A stretch of DNA of 64,000 nucleotides from Mytilus californianus (taxonomy: Eukaryota; Mollusca; Bivalvia; Mytilida; Mytilidae). The stretch is taken from positions 66,310,100-66,374,099 of the forward strand of contig NW_026262712.1 of the NCBI RefSeq assembly GCF_021869535.1. Direction: 5' to 3'. The position numbers were made by a program, and so were the translations under genes. The notes beneath the pieces were generated by a model. That model was not told the DNA's origin. It ran no database searches and saw only the letters and a list, made by a program, of their open reading frames with translations. Of this stretch, positions 45,721 through 57,669 are shown in pieces; position 1 is the stretch's first letter, and every line of letters starts with the position of its first letter.

Positions 45721-45949
45721 TATTTATAAAGTGTTATTTTTATATTCTATTTCTATTTCGAAAATTCATGGTGTATCTATGTGACACAACTATTATCCAA
45801 TACGACGATGAAATAGGATAGGCTCGAATTTAACCGTAAAAAGTAAAAAATCAAAAATCAAAGAATGCAATTGAAAAAAATAGTGATAAATCGAAAGACA
45901 GGTAACATCATAGACAAACTAACAAAAAATGAAATATTAGTCTAATGAA

Positions 45950-46560
45950 GGTACAGATGACGAAACAGCAGAATATTTTGACCATGCTAACAGACATCAT
46001 GCTTTACTGAAATTTACTTACGTGAAATCGCAAACTAAACAACAGTTTTTAGATGACATGGGCGGGTCCAGGTGAGGGCGTAATGGGCGTACGCCCCCCT
46101 CCTTTAAAAAAAAACAAAAAAAAACTATCGTAATCTGCTATTGTATTGAATATGGCAATTTATCATATTCATTAATTAAACACATACTCTGATTTCTTTT
46201 TATACTGATGATCCCATTCGATGAATGATCCGTAAAATTTCGTAATTATTTTATGTTTTTTAGCAAAAAAAAGGTCGAAAACATTTTTCGCCTCGCTCCG
46301 CTCGGCCAAAGATTTCATTCTACGCCCTATCTTTCAAACATCCTAGAAAACGCCCCTGGTAATGTATTGGTATTCAAAGGCCCAAGATTCAGAGAAACAG
46401 GTTTCTTAGACCTCACCATATTCCATACAGAAACCGAAAATTATCAGAATTTAGAGAGCTCCATCTACTTTCAAAGCCATAATTAAAGGTGAAATGTTTC
46501 GCTTTAAGAGATGTTAAAGCGATCCAGTAGCTATGCATACATCATATGAGTTATCAACCG
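45950..46560 (+). pseudogene. Retroelement RT relic split by a short insertion
   Basis: Left part: AEYFDHANRHHALLKFTY and VKSQTKQQFLDD. Right part: VFKGPRFRETGFLDLTIFHT, LESSIYFQ and, after a slip, KAIIKGEMFRF. The FLD-x-T-I and IKGE blocks are typical of the region after the RT palm in PLE- and DIRS-like RTs; I cannot assign the family. About 290 bp (46058-46350) starting GGGCGGGTCCAGG and ending CGCCCCTGG interrupts it. Confidence 0.5.
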
Positions 46561-46867
46561 AAGTCGAAGGGGATATTAACCCTAAGCCGGGAACGTCACA
46601 TTATATATCCTGTCTGAAACCTGAATTACACATATATTACGAATTACCCCTGCCTTAATTTTTTTTCCAGTAGGTACTTGTTAAACTTCACCATGCAGTA
46701 TATATATTCAGTATAGGACATGTTATTGTTTCTTAACATTTTGAGTAATTGTTTTAAATGCAAGTTTTGCATCTTGACGAATAATTTTTTTTTTCGTTAA
46801 GAATATTTTTTCAATAAAGTTTTTAGATTTCATGTACACTGTTTGTATGTTTGTGACTTTTTATGTA

Positions 46868-46940
46868 TTTTAAAATTGAGAATGGAAATGGGGAATGTGT
46901 TGTGTCAAAGAGACAAATACCCGACCATAGAGCAGACTTT
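46868..46940 (-). mobile_element. Solo Naiad family 1 terminus
   Basis: AAAATTGAGAATGGAAATGG and CAAAGAGACAAATACCCGAC match the terminal repeat at 54015 and 58075. Only about 70 bp remain. Confidence 0.65.
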
Positions 46941-47170
46941 GACTTTTTGACAACAAAAAAATTGAAAAACCGAACCTGTTATTTTCCGCATACGTTAACG
47001 ATTTTGTAATTTGCTGTAAAAATAATTCTATCGTGTATGCAATAGGATATTTTATCGATGACGTCATCTCGGTTCTATTTTTAAATCCGAGGAAGTCAAT
47101 CGGCCATTTCCGTTCGGCGCCATATGACTGAAACGGAAGTCTGCTGTCGTCTGTTTACCAACAAACTATC

Positions 47171-49735
47171 CACTGGTGTTAAACTGATAATCGCAACTGG
47201 AATTACGACGATCCCAATATGGCGACGGCAGAAATAGGTAAAATCTTTTCAGTCATTTTTCTCAAATGTAGCCCGTTGTTGTCAAGAGTTACTCAGCTGC
47301 ATGGTATTTCTATACCATTACATCATATTTGAATCGTAACGGTGCACTATAATTGTCCAAGCGATTAGAAAATTGCCATCGAAAAATTCGGGATGATAAT
47401 CGTAACTCGCAAAAATGATAATCGTAATTTCGGTATTAATAAATAAGAAGATAATCGTAACTGGATAGTGTTTGATTGGTATTGACACGAAAAACGTCTA
47501 TCTAATAGCATATGATGAAAATAAGGTGATGAATTAATCACGAAAACGTTCGCACATCTTATTACATTTCTTTATGTGCATATATGATTAACAGCTACAT
47601 ACTAGTATATATCATAAAATTGGAAGGGGGACCAGCTTCAATAAATTTGTAAATGGGGAAACACGAACTATGTTAAAATACTGAAAACTCCAGGAAATAG
47701 GACCGTCACAAAATATGTGAGAAAATTAAAAAAATGTCATCATGATCTCTTCATGTTTAGAGTTAAAAAGAAATATTGTTTGGTATTCTATTTAAATACG
47801 GACTTGAAAACAAATGTCACACCTTTTTGAATGTGTAAAAAGTTGTATAGCCAATAAATACTATAAAAATGCTTAGCTACTTCATGACCGTCACTGACAT
47901 TTCGATATCTCAGAAAATAACTCTAAATTTTAACAACACCAATTTAGTTTGGCATTCTAATAATATGACATCCTTAAAACGTTTGATGATAATATAAGAG
48001 TAAGTTGGAATGCTTTGTGTGTTATGGAGTTAAGCACATGGTGACTTTGAGTTCATTGGCAAACATGGATTTGTGTTCTTTAATAGTTTGGCCAAAAGCC
48101 CGAAGATCAAGAAATCAAATTGATGTGGCCTTAAACTACCTTACAAGCTATATTTATTCAAAGAATGACTGCAACTTTAAGAAATCATAGCGCATATTCC
48201 GCTATATCAGAAACAAACTGATTCACTAAATCATAAATACTTGGTATATGAAAAATATGCTGCATACATATGCATGGAAGTTATTGTAGAGAAAAAATAT
48301 TGATGGTAACAAAGAACGTTTTTGTACTTGCATGATTACCATATACTTAGTACTTTTCTATCAAATGAAAACAAAAATTAGCCTTTCATAATTGTCATGC
48401 ATTTTTCTAAAGCACAAAATATTTGTTTGATTATCTATTAAAGTCTTTGTAATTAAACCAGTTTCGACCGTGATGATCAACATATTATGCCTTCTGAGGA
48501 CCAATACACATGTATATATAATATATATTTGTTTTTTTTCAGTCCTTCAAATGCTTCGCAAGACTATACGAGCCATTTAGTTAAGGCTAATAAAAACGAT
48601 AAACACAAGGAACAATAAACACAAGGAACAATAAACACAAGGAACAATAAATACAAGGAACAATAAACACAAGTAACAATAAACACAAGGAACAATAAAC
48701 GCAAGTAACTATAAACAATAGTAACAATAAACTGGTAACTATTTTAGATCCTTTACCATCCACCCTGTTTAAAGAAACGTCCTAAAATACATGGGTATTT
48801 AATCAAAATATTTGAATTTAATTTTCAAAATCATATAAAATATCAGTGTAAAACAGAACAAAAGTGAATTCACTTGAAAAATATGAACGGCTATTTGGAC
48901 CGGGATACATTTCACTCCAAAATTAAACTATATGTGTTTCTATTGAAATATAAGGAAAAGGGCCAAATGAAAACTCATATCCACCAATCAAAGTATCAAC
49001 TGTTAAATCCAATAATGCAGTTAAGTAACTGATGGAAAATTTTGTTCATTTCTCGCAGAAATTTAGTATAAACGTTCAGTTAATAGCATGTTGTAACTTA
49101 TATATTTATATAGGAAGTAACCCACAGCCACCCCCGTGGTATAGGGAATATTGAGATAGGGGAGGTTCACTTGCCCTTTTTATTGATTTAAAAGTCAATT
49201 GGATATATGCAATATTTGAGGCAAAACATATGGCATATTGCAATGTGGTATACGGGACTTTCTTTTGAAAGGATTGCACTTTTGGGATATGGGATAATGC
49301 TAATACCAACCCACCTAAATATTAACCTGTAAGTTGCTTCATTATTTTTTATTTTGCGCGTAAATGTCATCGTTTAACTGGACATTGCCGTTTTTACACA
49401 CAAAATACCATTGACAAGCTGGAAGACATATTTATTATTTTTCAGTTACTATTATCCCATAAAGAAATTACGATTATCAAACAAGAAAAATGCCACCGAA
49501 TTACGATTATCATCCCGAATTTTTCGACGGCAATTTTCTAAGCGCTTAGACAATTATAGTGCACCGTTACGATTAAAATATGATGTAATGGTATAGAAAA
49601 ACATTGCAGCTGAGTAACTCTTGACAACAACGGGCTACTTTTGAGAAAAATGACTGAAAAGATTTTACCTATTTCTGCCGTCGCCATATTGGGATCGTCG
49701 TAATTCCAGTTACGATTATCAGTTTAACACCAGTG
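47171..49735. mobile_element. 2.56 kb non-autonomous element with 265-bp inverted repeats
   Basis: 47171-47433 and 49467-49735 are inverse copies at roughly 90% or more identity, starting CACTGGTGTTAAACTGATAA. Both repeats contain several iterations of GATAATCGTAAC or GATAATCGTAATT, as expected of transposase-binding iterons. CTAT stands just outside both ends and may be a target duplication (off by one base). The inside shows no transposase, but does contain a minisatellite. Confidence 0.75.
48596..48740. repeat. 16-17 bp minisatellite
   Basis: AATAAACACAAGGAAC is repeated about eight times with few changes. Confidence 0.9.
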
Positions 49736-50120
49736 CTATGGGTAAAGTGTGTATTGTGTTAGGTTGCAGGCCACATACTCGGGTCGTTCAGCCATTCTGA
49801 TTTGGGAACTGTGTAGGGATCGGGGAGGCTCTCGGAACCTTTGTTGATAAGCAACTTTTCTCTGTATCTTGTTCTTGCCTCAGGTAATCCATTTGCATAT
49901 GGAGACAACTTTTCTTCTATTTCTATTGTTTAGTTTTTCCCGCCCATGACAACAACAATTACAAAAATGGCGGATTTTGACCGTCAGTTCATTGCGCAAG
50001 CGCGGAAAAGGGAATTCCGTAAAATCTATAATTATAGGTTTCATAACGAGTGATAATTGGATATCGCTTGATATCAACTCGAGTTATTTAATTTCAATAT
50101 AATAACGAGAGTTGATATGT

Positions 50121-50287
50121 ACCGATTATCAGGTTGTCTGCATATTGATATTGTAAAATAGCTGCGAGTCGCACTATGAAGCTTTTTGTCGAGTGAGCGC
50201 AGCGAACGAGTTCAAAAAGGCTTCATATTGTGTCGTGCAGCTGATATTTTACAATATAAATATGTAGACAACAAGATAATCGATTTA
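50121..50287. mobile_element. Imperfect palindromic MITE
   Basis: ACCGATTATCAGGTTGTCTG at the left is mirrored by GTAGACAACAAGATAATCG at the right. Arms are about 80 bp, with the centre at GAGCGCAGCGAAC. Confidence 0.8.
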
Positions 50288-50455
50288 TCGGTTTGTATTT
50301 GCGTATTTTGCATGCTAGTTAGTTATAGAAACAAGTATTTTCTTTGTTTCACCAGCAAACCGGAAGAAGACTTGATAAGTTCATGTCAAACTTATCAACG
50401 TCGGTTCATACATTATGACGTCGCTGATATGTCCGGGTCAAAGTTACTAAGGCCT

Positions 50456-50627
50456 GGGTTGCGTTCAATATCGTAGCGGTTACATAGGGCTACGTAGATT
50501 TATGACTAGTGAACGTGTAGCTAGCATAGCTGCTACATAGATATTGATAGCAGCTAGGCTAGCTACTCGTTCAATAGTCATAAATCTACGTAGCACTACG
50601 TAGCCGCTACAATATTGAACGCAACCC
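50456..50627. mobile_element. Palindromic MITE with GGGTTGCGTTCAAT ends
   Basis: GGGTTGCGTTCAATAT at the left and ATATTGAACGCAACCC at the right. The arms continue with GTAGC-rich and CATAAATCTACGTAG blocks. The inner part carries GCTAGC-type repeats. Non-coding. Confidence 0.85.
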
Positions 50628-51869
50628 GGGTCAACATATTTGACGTCACAGAGCCGTGATATGCAATTTTATTAAGAGCTGAGCAGAGTGATACAGACAG
50701 TGAGACGACCGATAACAAGAGATATCAAATTATCACGTGTTGTTAAACCTATTTCTCTTCTGGTCAACACTCTTTTAGAAATTCGCGAATCGTTAATCTA
50801 GTCTTTTGCACATACCATGAGTGACGTCATATGTCATTTTCCGGCGGCAAACTTTAACCTCAGACATTTCAAAACATTTTGTACGCTTCAGAATGTAATA
50901 AAATTTGCCAAAAAGAAGAATTCCGGGAGAAAAGTGTGAGTGTTTTGTATATTATTGAAGAAATCACATATGTCCGTTGCCATGGAAAGTTATCAATAAC
51001 CTAACGAATAACCAATGGAAATGTCGTTATATCGTCTCATGATGCTAGATAAGCCAATTAAATTAACGCAGTTTTCGTATCACTTTTCCGTATCACACTC
51101 CGTGCAGTATGATACGAGATATATCTCTTTATGCAAGAAAAAGATAACAGGCCACAAAACCATAAGATAATTTATATATAAGGATTGTTCCAGCAATAAA
51201 TAGTGAAATAAGGGGAGTCTACAAAGAAGGCTATTTTTACTCTTTCGTGCATAAAAATCTATCCCAATCAATCAAACTTCATAAGTTCTATCACCAATTG
51301 AACCGTACAATCAATTATGGAACAGCTCTTCTGAGTAACTGATGAAAGATAAAAAAAAAAACTTGTTTGTTTTGTAATGGGCCAAAAATTTATAAATAAA
51401 ATTAGCAGACTAAGCGGGTTTTTTTAGCAACCAACAATAAATCAATCCGGTACAGATTTTTAAACGAACATGGCTGTCGTGGCTTTTTCTTTTTCTGGTG
51501 GACTTTGGAAAAGAAATTTCTCAAAAACGGCAAAAGCTATAAAAAAAAATTGAAAGTCCCAAACAAGTGATTCACATTCAAAATGGATGTCTGAATTAAC
51601 AGATTACATTGCAACCCTATTTTAAATTATTTTTTGCTAATACAGTCAACAGCAGAAAAAGTGAAATTAAAACTTTCTTAACAGGAATGCTCCTTTATAG
51701 GAACTTTAGAAGTGTTTGAACTTTGATCTTAAAGAAAAGTAAATGAAGAGGGGGTCAGATAGTTAATAAAATAAGCGATTTTTGGACTGTTTTTTTTTTT
51801 GTAGCCTGCAAAAAAAGTCGCAGAATGCCTAAAGATGTGGATGCTGATCTGGGCACGGCAGAGTTGAGT

Positions 51870-52080
51870 TTATTTTTTTTAAAAGCTTTATATTAGAGAG
51901 GGACATGGATACTTTATATCTTGTAAACAGATGCCTTATGTTGGGAAGTATTAGTCTGTCAACGTCCTTTGCCCTTGACGTCATTTTCATGGTTCAGCGA
52001 ATGCTTAAACTAAAGTTTTCTGTCATGTGAATTTCTCACTTATGACTGTATTTGGTATATTGAATAATTTCTAGGTGTAT
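51870..52080. repeat. Shorter relative of the 29-kb tandem repeat
   Basis: GCTTTATATTAGAGAGGGAC, ACAGATGCCTTATGTT and CATTTTCATGGTTCAGCGAA parallel 29105-29250. Only one unit is present. Confidence 0.6.
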
Positions 52081-52099
52081 ATGTCCACGTAGAGGGTTT

Positions 52100-52400
52100 C
52101 TTATCGTCGAGTTGTAAATTCCGAGTTAAGAAAATCGAGTTGCGAGTTACAAAAGTCGAGTTACGAGTTACGAAAGCCGAGTTACGAGGGTCGAGTTTTG
52201 AGTTACGAGGGTCGAGTTGCGAGTTACGAGGGTCGAGTTGCGAGTTACGAAAGTCGAGTTGCGAGTTACGAGGGTCGAGCTGCGAGTTACGAGGGTCGAG
52301 ATGCGAGTTACGAAGGTAGAGTTGCGAGTTACGAGGGTCGAGTTGCGAGTTACGAGGGTCGAGTTGCGAGTTACGAAGGTCGAGTCGCGAGTTAGAAATA
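52100..52400. repeat. 21-bp minisatellite
   Basis: About thirteen units of GTTGCGAGTTACGAGGGTCGA. The period is a multiple of three, so long frames stay open (peptides such as SYEGRVA repeated), but these are by-products of the repeat. Confidence 0.95.
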
Positions 52401-52964
52401 TGAAAATTTTATATTTGAAAAGGTTTACATTTTAAAGATCTAAATTATATGAAAAGGGTGGGATAACAGAACCCCAGCGACACCCCCTATCAATTAAGTA
52501 TTTCTCAAGGAATTCAGAATCAAACAATTCTTTAAAAAAAACTTACGCCTCTCCAAAATTTGGATGGTAGATGCCTGAAAGTACAACTTGATGCCATACT
52601 TACCCGTGCTCTCGTGACAGGCTATGTATGATATTAAAATGAAAAGGAAGCACATTTTTTTTTAGAAAAATGTACAATACACAGCTGATATCTGAAACTA
52701 CAACATTTGTATCAAGGCTGCATGCAGGTAAAAAGTGAACGTGTGACAGACAAGGCTTCCGTGCTCATACCGTAAAAACACACGCCATAACATTTCTTAA
52801 AACTGTTTCTTTATTTTTTGTAACAGCGGTATAGCTTATTGTAGAATAACGTCTTTTCAAGGTAAAAAAAAAAAAAAAAATTATGATCTATGCCAGGAAG
52901 TTACCATAATGCCATATAAAGACATCTATAGCATGCTTATTTTTGCGTTGTAGTATTCAGATAT

Positions 52965-53240
52965 ACATACAGGAACCTGATGTTCAGTGGTTGTCGTTTG
53001 TTGATGTGGTTTATAAGTGTTTCTCGTTTCTCGTTTTTCATATAGATTAAACCGTTGGTTTTCCTGTTTGAATGGTTTTACACTAGTCATTTTGGGACCC
53101 TTTATAGCTTGCTGTTCGGTGTGAGCCAAGGCTGTGTTAAAGGTCGTACTTTGACCTATAATGGTTTACTTTTACAAATTGTGACTTGGACGGAGAGTTG
53201 TCTCATTTGCACTCATACCACATCTTCCTATATCTATTGA
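52965..53240 (+). mobile_element. Naiad family 2, 3'UTR fragment
   Basis: Collinear with 7498-7770 (GTTGTCGTTTGTTGATGTGG, CCGTTGGTTTTCCTGTTTGA, CATACCACATCTTCCTATAT). It abuts the truncated LINE at 53.25 kb. Confidence 0.85.
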
Positions 53241-53267
53241 ACAACTATTAACATTTCTGACTAATTC

Positions 53268-54012
53268 ATGAGATATTTTCCGAAGTTAAATGTGCAATTG
53301 TGTCTATATCACCGTAAACAGGTGCTCTTTAAGACACACTTAGTAAATTATCTTGATAAATACAATTTATTGTATAGAATGCAGTCAGGCTTTCGCGCAA
53401 ACCATTCATGTCAAACTGCGTTAACAGCTTTATTGGATAAATGGCTTAAAGCCATTGATGATGGCGATCTTGTTGGGGGCAGTGTTTCTAGATCTAGCAA
53501 AAGCCTTTGATCTTCTCAATCATGAACTGCTTCTTCAAAAATTATGCATGCCAAATACAAATTTGCTTATACTTCGTTATGTTGGTTTACATCATAATTG
53601 GCTGACAGATACCACATGTATCTATTTCAAATACATTTTCAGACGTACAAAAACAAAAAAAGGGTGTACCTCAAGGATCCGTTTTAGGACCTGTGTTGTT
53701 TTTAATTTTTATAAATGGTCTTCCTTTATCTAATCCTAATCATAACACCGATTTATTTGCTGATGATAGCACCATATCAGTTATTGGACAAAACAAAAGT
53801 TGTATCAGTCAAAAACTTTATACGGTTTTGCAAGATATTTTTTCGCTGGTGTGATGATAATAAAATGGCTGTAGATGTATCTAAAACGAAAGCTATATGT
53901 ATTGGCTCTAAACAGAAGCTTTCTGTTACATTAGATGAAAACATTAATCTTGCCATAAATAGACAACAAATTAAAGAAAGTACATGTGAAAAGCTTCTAG
54001 GTTTTTTGTTGA
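53268..54012 (+). pseudogene. LINE RT, left part (jockey/CR1-like)
   Basis: Several frames together give LLYRMQSGFRANHSC, GAVFLDLAKAFDLLNHELL (motif A), KKGVPQGSVLGPVLFLIFIN (motif B), NTDLFADDSTISVIG (motif C, catalytic ADD kept), then KMAVDVSKTKAICIGSKQK and CEKLLGFLL. Slips occur near 53500, 53640 and 53760. The reading stops where the Naiad has inserted and continues at 58188. Confidence 0.85.
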
Positions 54013-54120
54013 TAAAATTGAGACTGGAAATGGGGAATATGTCAAAGAGACAACAACCCGACCAAAGAGCAGACAACAGCCGAAGGCCACCAATGGGTCT
54101 TCAAAGCAGCGAGAAAATCC
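54013..54120 (-). repeat. Naiad terminal repeat, 3' copy
   Basis: GGAAATGGGGAATATGTCAA through GCGAGAAAATCCCGCA. Direct repeat of 58072-58187. Confidence 0.85.
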
Positions 54121-54539
54121 CGCACCCGGAGGTGGTCCTCAGCTGGCCTCTAAATAAAATTGTGTGCTAGTTCAGTGGAAGTAGACGTCACACTAAACTC
54201 CAAAACATATAAATGAACTAAAATTAAAAAACATACTAGACTAACAAAGACCAGAGGCTCCATACTTGGGACAGGCGCAAAAATGCGGCGGGATTAAACA
54301 TGTTTTATGAGATCTCAACCCTCCCCCTATACCTCTAGCCAATGTAGAATAAAGAAACACATAGCAATACGTACAGTAAAACTAAGTTTAAAAGATGTCC
54401 GAGTCCGATGTCAGAATAGGTAACAAAAGAAACTAAGGAACATAACAATGATACATAAATGAACAAAGAACTACTAGCAGTTACTAACGTGCCAGCTCCA
54501 GACCTCAATTAAACTGATTGAAAGATTATGTCTTCATCA

Positions 54540-54605
54540 TATGAAAACCAAGTACAATCCCTCCCGTTAGTGTTTTAGTATCATACCATCATAAAATATA
54601 TGAGA
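54540..54605 (-). promoter_or_regulatory. SECIS-like element, partly broken
   Basis: Minus-strand ATGA (54592-54589), then GGTATGATACTAAAA and a GGGATTGTACT 3' strand, collinear with 3522-3567. The 3' quartet strand reads TGGT (54550-54547) instead of TGAT, so the tandem G-A pairs are lost in this copy. Confidence 0.6.
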
Positions 54606-54653
54606 ATAACATAACCCGTATCATGCCAACAACTGGTTTTAGAATAAATGTGT

Positions 54654-57600
54654 TTATTTCCGATGCAAAGACCCTATGAGTGAATCAATATTAATACCAA
54701 AATATGCAATCCTTAATGACTTGACAACAGTATCGTAACTGTATCCTTTCCGAATTAGTCTGTTTAAAGGTTTGGTTAGCTTTTGAGGTGAATGCCGACA
54801 TTTTTGTGCTTTGTAAAGAATATTACCATAAAATATTGGATGTGAAATACCTGAACGTATAAGATGTCTGCATGTTGATTTATATTTACGAATGATGTCC
54901 TTGTACCGATGATAAAATTTAGTAAATGTTTTGACTAGTTTGTGATATCGAAAACCCTGGTGTAATAATTTTTCAGTAATACAGAGATTTCTTTCGTTGA
55001 TATCAAATACGTTGTTACATAATACACGAGCAAATCGAACAAGTTGAGATATATAAACACCATAAGATGGAGACAAGGGTACGTCACCATCTAAAAATGG
55101 ATCATTAACAATAGGAAATGAAAAATCATCTCTTTTATCATAAATTTTGGTATTAAGCTTCCCGTTAAAGATAAAGATATCAACATCCAGGAAAGGGCAG
55201 TGTTCATTGTTAGTATTAGCTTTATTTAAAGTCAGTTCGGCAGGATAAATCTCTTTAGTGTACATACTGAAGTCACATTATTGAGATCCAATATATCATC
55301 TAAATATCTTAAAGTGTTATTAAATTTTTGAAACAGATGTTGTTTCGATGGGTCTTTGCTAATTTTAGTCATAAATTGTAACACATAACAATACAGAAAC
55401 AAGTCCGCAATAAGTGGTGCACAGTTAGTCCCCATGGAAATTCCGATAACCTGACGATATACGGAATCTCCACAGCGAACAAAAATAGTATCTAGTAAAT
55501 ATTCAAGGGCAGTTATAGTATCAAAGCAGGTCCAATTGACATAGTTCTTTTGTTTGTTGTTACATGGACTTAAAAATGACCTAAAAGAGTTTGAACATAT
55601 ATATTCGCATTCCGACTTTTTAAATGCCCATTTAATCAGGTGTGTGAATTTTTTTCTAAATAAGATTATGAGGCAACGTGGTATATAGGATAGAAAAATC
55701 AAAATTTTGAACAGATTCGAAATCACCAATATAAGCATGCAATTTATCAAGTACTTCCAACGAATTTTTGACACTCCAAAAGTAATTAATTCCACTATTT
55801 TAAAAGGCCTTATTTGAACAATTTATTACCAGGTTTTTGATTGTACCAAATGTACTAGTAAGTAGAATAGATAGTTTAGTAGTGAAACAATGGCTTGAAG
55901 ACGAAATAAATCTATCTTTGTAAGGAGTTTTATGCAGCTTCGGAAGCCAGTACATAGTTGGAACTTTCATTGTCTTTGGTTCTGCTTGTAAAGAGGTAGC
56001 TAAAAGTTTATGTTTGTTACAGATGCCATTTTCCGAAAATGGAGTCAGTTGGAATGTTGGTGAATTCGTGATTTCCTTTTGTAGAACATCGATGTAAAAT
56101 TTACGTCAAACAATAATGATATTGTTAGCAGCCTTATCAGCCGGGACAAAAATATATTCCTTGGCGAGTTCTTTAGCTTATGTTTGATACGGGAAATTTG
56201 GCTATTATGGTTGTTGTTAGGAATAAAATGATCTTTAAAATGTTACATACGTATATCAACTATGTTCATTACCGAATTAAAAAAAGAATCTAATGATTTC
56301 TTGTCAGTTCTTTCTCGTTTTATCCATTTAGAGCAGTAAGTACGGAGTGAGTCGTGGATGATGTAACGACACTCATTCCAATTAATAATTGACGGGGGAC
56401 GGTATTTAGGTCCTTTACTGAGGAATGATTTCAACTCTCGGTCACGAACGATGTTAAGGTCTCCTGTTATAACATGGGAACTGGGGCCATAAATATATTC
56501 GGATTTACTGCAATTTCATGAGGTAGGTGTATTTTCACTGATATTAACATCTTTACACACTTCGCTGTAATTAAACACATATTTCCGGGTAGATTTTTTG
56601 TAAACATAACAAATAAGAGGGAGTTCAGTATTATGAAAATAGCCAGGAACTTGTTCTTTAACAGAATGATCATTAAAAATACCGGCAATATTTACAAAAT
56701 CAAAACCTTTATTGACATATTTAATTTTAATAAAATGTTTTTTGTGATCTTCAGGGCGATCAATTTTGGGAAACAATTTAGAATAATAATATGCAATTAT
56801 AATTTGGACGATTTCATACTTAGGACTGCAATATGGAATTGTGTTGCATTCCTCCAAAATTTCATGTAATTCATTAACAGGCAAAGAACAGAGCTTGGTA
56901 AATAGATAGTGTCTACCGTTGTTCTTTGAAATAGAAATTAGGTCCGAAATATTTGTATTGTTATTACGAAATTTTCTTTGATTGCGATTTATTCTACGCC
57001 CATGAGAACGGTTTTACGTACTATTTTAGAAACTATATCCAAAATGTTAACAGAATCTGTTCTAGATATATTACCAATTCCCATGATATTGTCGTTAAGA
57101 CCGAGAGGATAGACTGTCTGTAATTTTTTAATCCAATTTAATTCAATTATTTTTCGTGATCGTACAAATTTTGAATGAGATTTCCCAGGCTGCTTATTAA
57201 CTACTTCTAAAGGTTGAACTGTTAAATATTTAAAAGGATGATTGTGCTTCTTAAGGTGTTGATAAATGATACTTTTGAATTTATGGGATCTTTTAAAACG
57301 ATAAAGGTGTTCTTGCGTGCGTTTTGATAAATATCGTCCAGTTTCACCTACGTACTGAATACCGCATCCCGGTTTGTTTCATGTGTGTAAATATATAACA
57401 CTGTTAGTTTTTCAAGTGATATCAGTTTCAAAATTTAGGGAAAATGTGCGACCATTAAACGTGGACCTTACCGTATTGCTGGTGGAAAGACGGGGACATG
57501 TAAGTAATTTTTTTGCATGACACTTATAGATAGAAGAGTAACCACGATTTTTGTTATTAAAAATGTTAGCGATTGTAGTATTTTCAGATAATCGATTTTG

Positions 57601-57669
57601 AAGATTGAGACGTGAAGATACCCTTTGAACGAGTTTAGTATTAAGTATTTTTCCATTTCGAAGTTTCAT
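54654..57669 (-). pseudogene. Naiad protein: GIY-YIG endonuclease, U/CxC linker and RT with four in-frame UGA codons
   Basis: Start MKLRNGKILNTK (57669; an in-frame M also at 57711). The GIY-YIG domain spans about 57365-57070: PGCGIQYVGETGRYLSKRT, EHLYRF, HLKKHNHPF, LNWIKKL. Next comes the linker with S-UGA-NCSKSEY and HVITGDLNIV (CxC motif), then RT: VPADKAANNIIIV-UGA-RK, MYWLPKLHKTPYKDRF, FDFSILYTTLPH (motif A), MGTNCAPLIADLF (motif B), RYLDDILDLNN (motif C, intact) and the thumb to the UAA at 54654. UGA codons at 57414-57412, 57381-57379, 56518-56516 and 56108-56106 replace residues that are cysteine in the family, suggesting selenocysteine. Frameshifts: near 57018, 56176, 55659 and 55270. 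UAA nonsense: near 56244 and 55802. Confidence 0.85.

Noticed and set aside
52100-52400. CRISPR-like array
   Set aside because: Repeats are contiguous with no unique spacers, and the surrounding DNA is eukaryotic.
52198-52435. Repeat-peptide ORFs (SYEGRVA and VTRVELR repeats)
   Set aside because: By-products of a 21-bp minisatellite. Frames stay open only because the period is a multiple of three.
56244-56246. UAA in the Naiad frame as a recoded codon
   Set aside because: It is not UGA and not at a cysteine column; together with the frameshifts it is ordinary decay.
56516-56518. UGA taken as an ordinary nonsense mutation
   Set aside because: The frame continues perfectly into the CxC and GHVITG-like block, and three more UGA codons fall at cysteine sites, so selenocysteine is the better reading.
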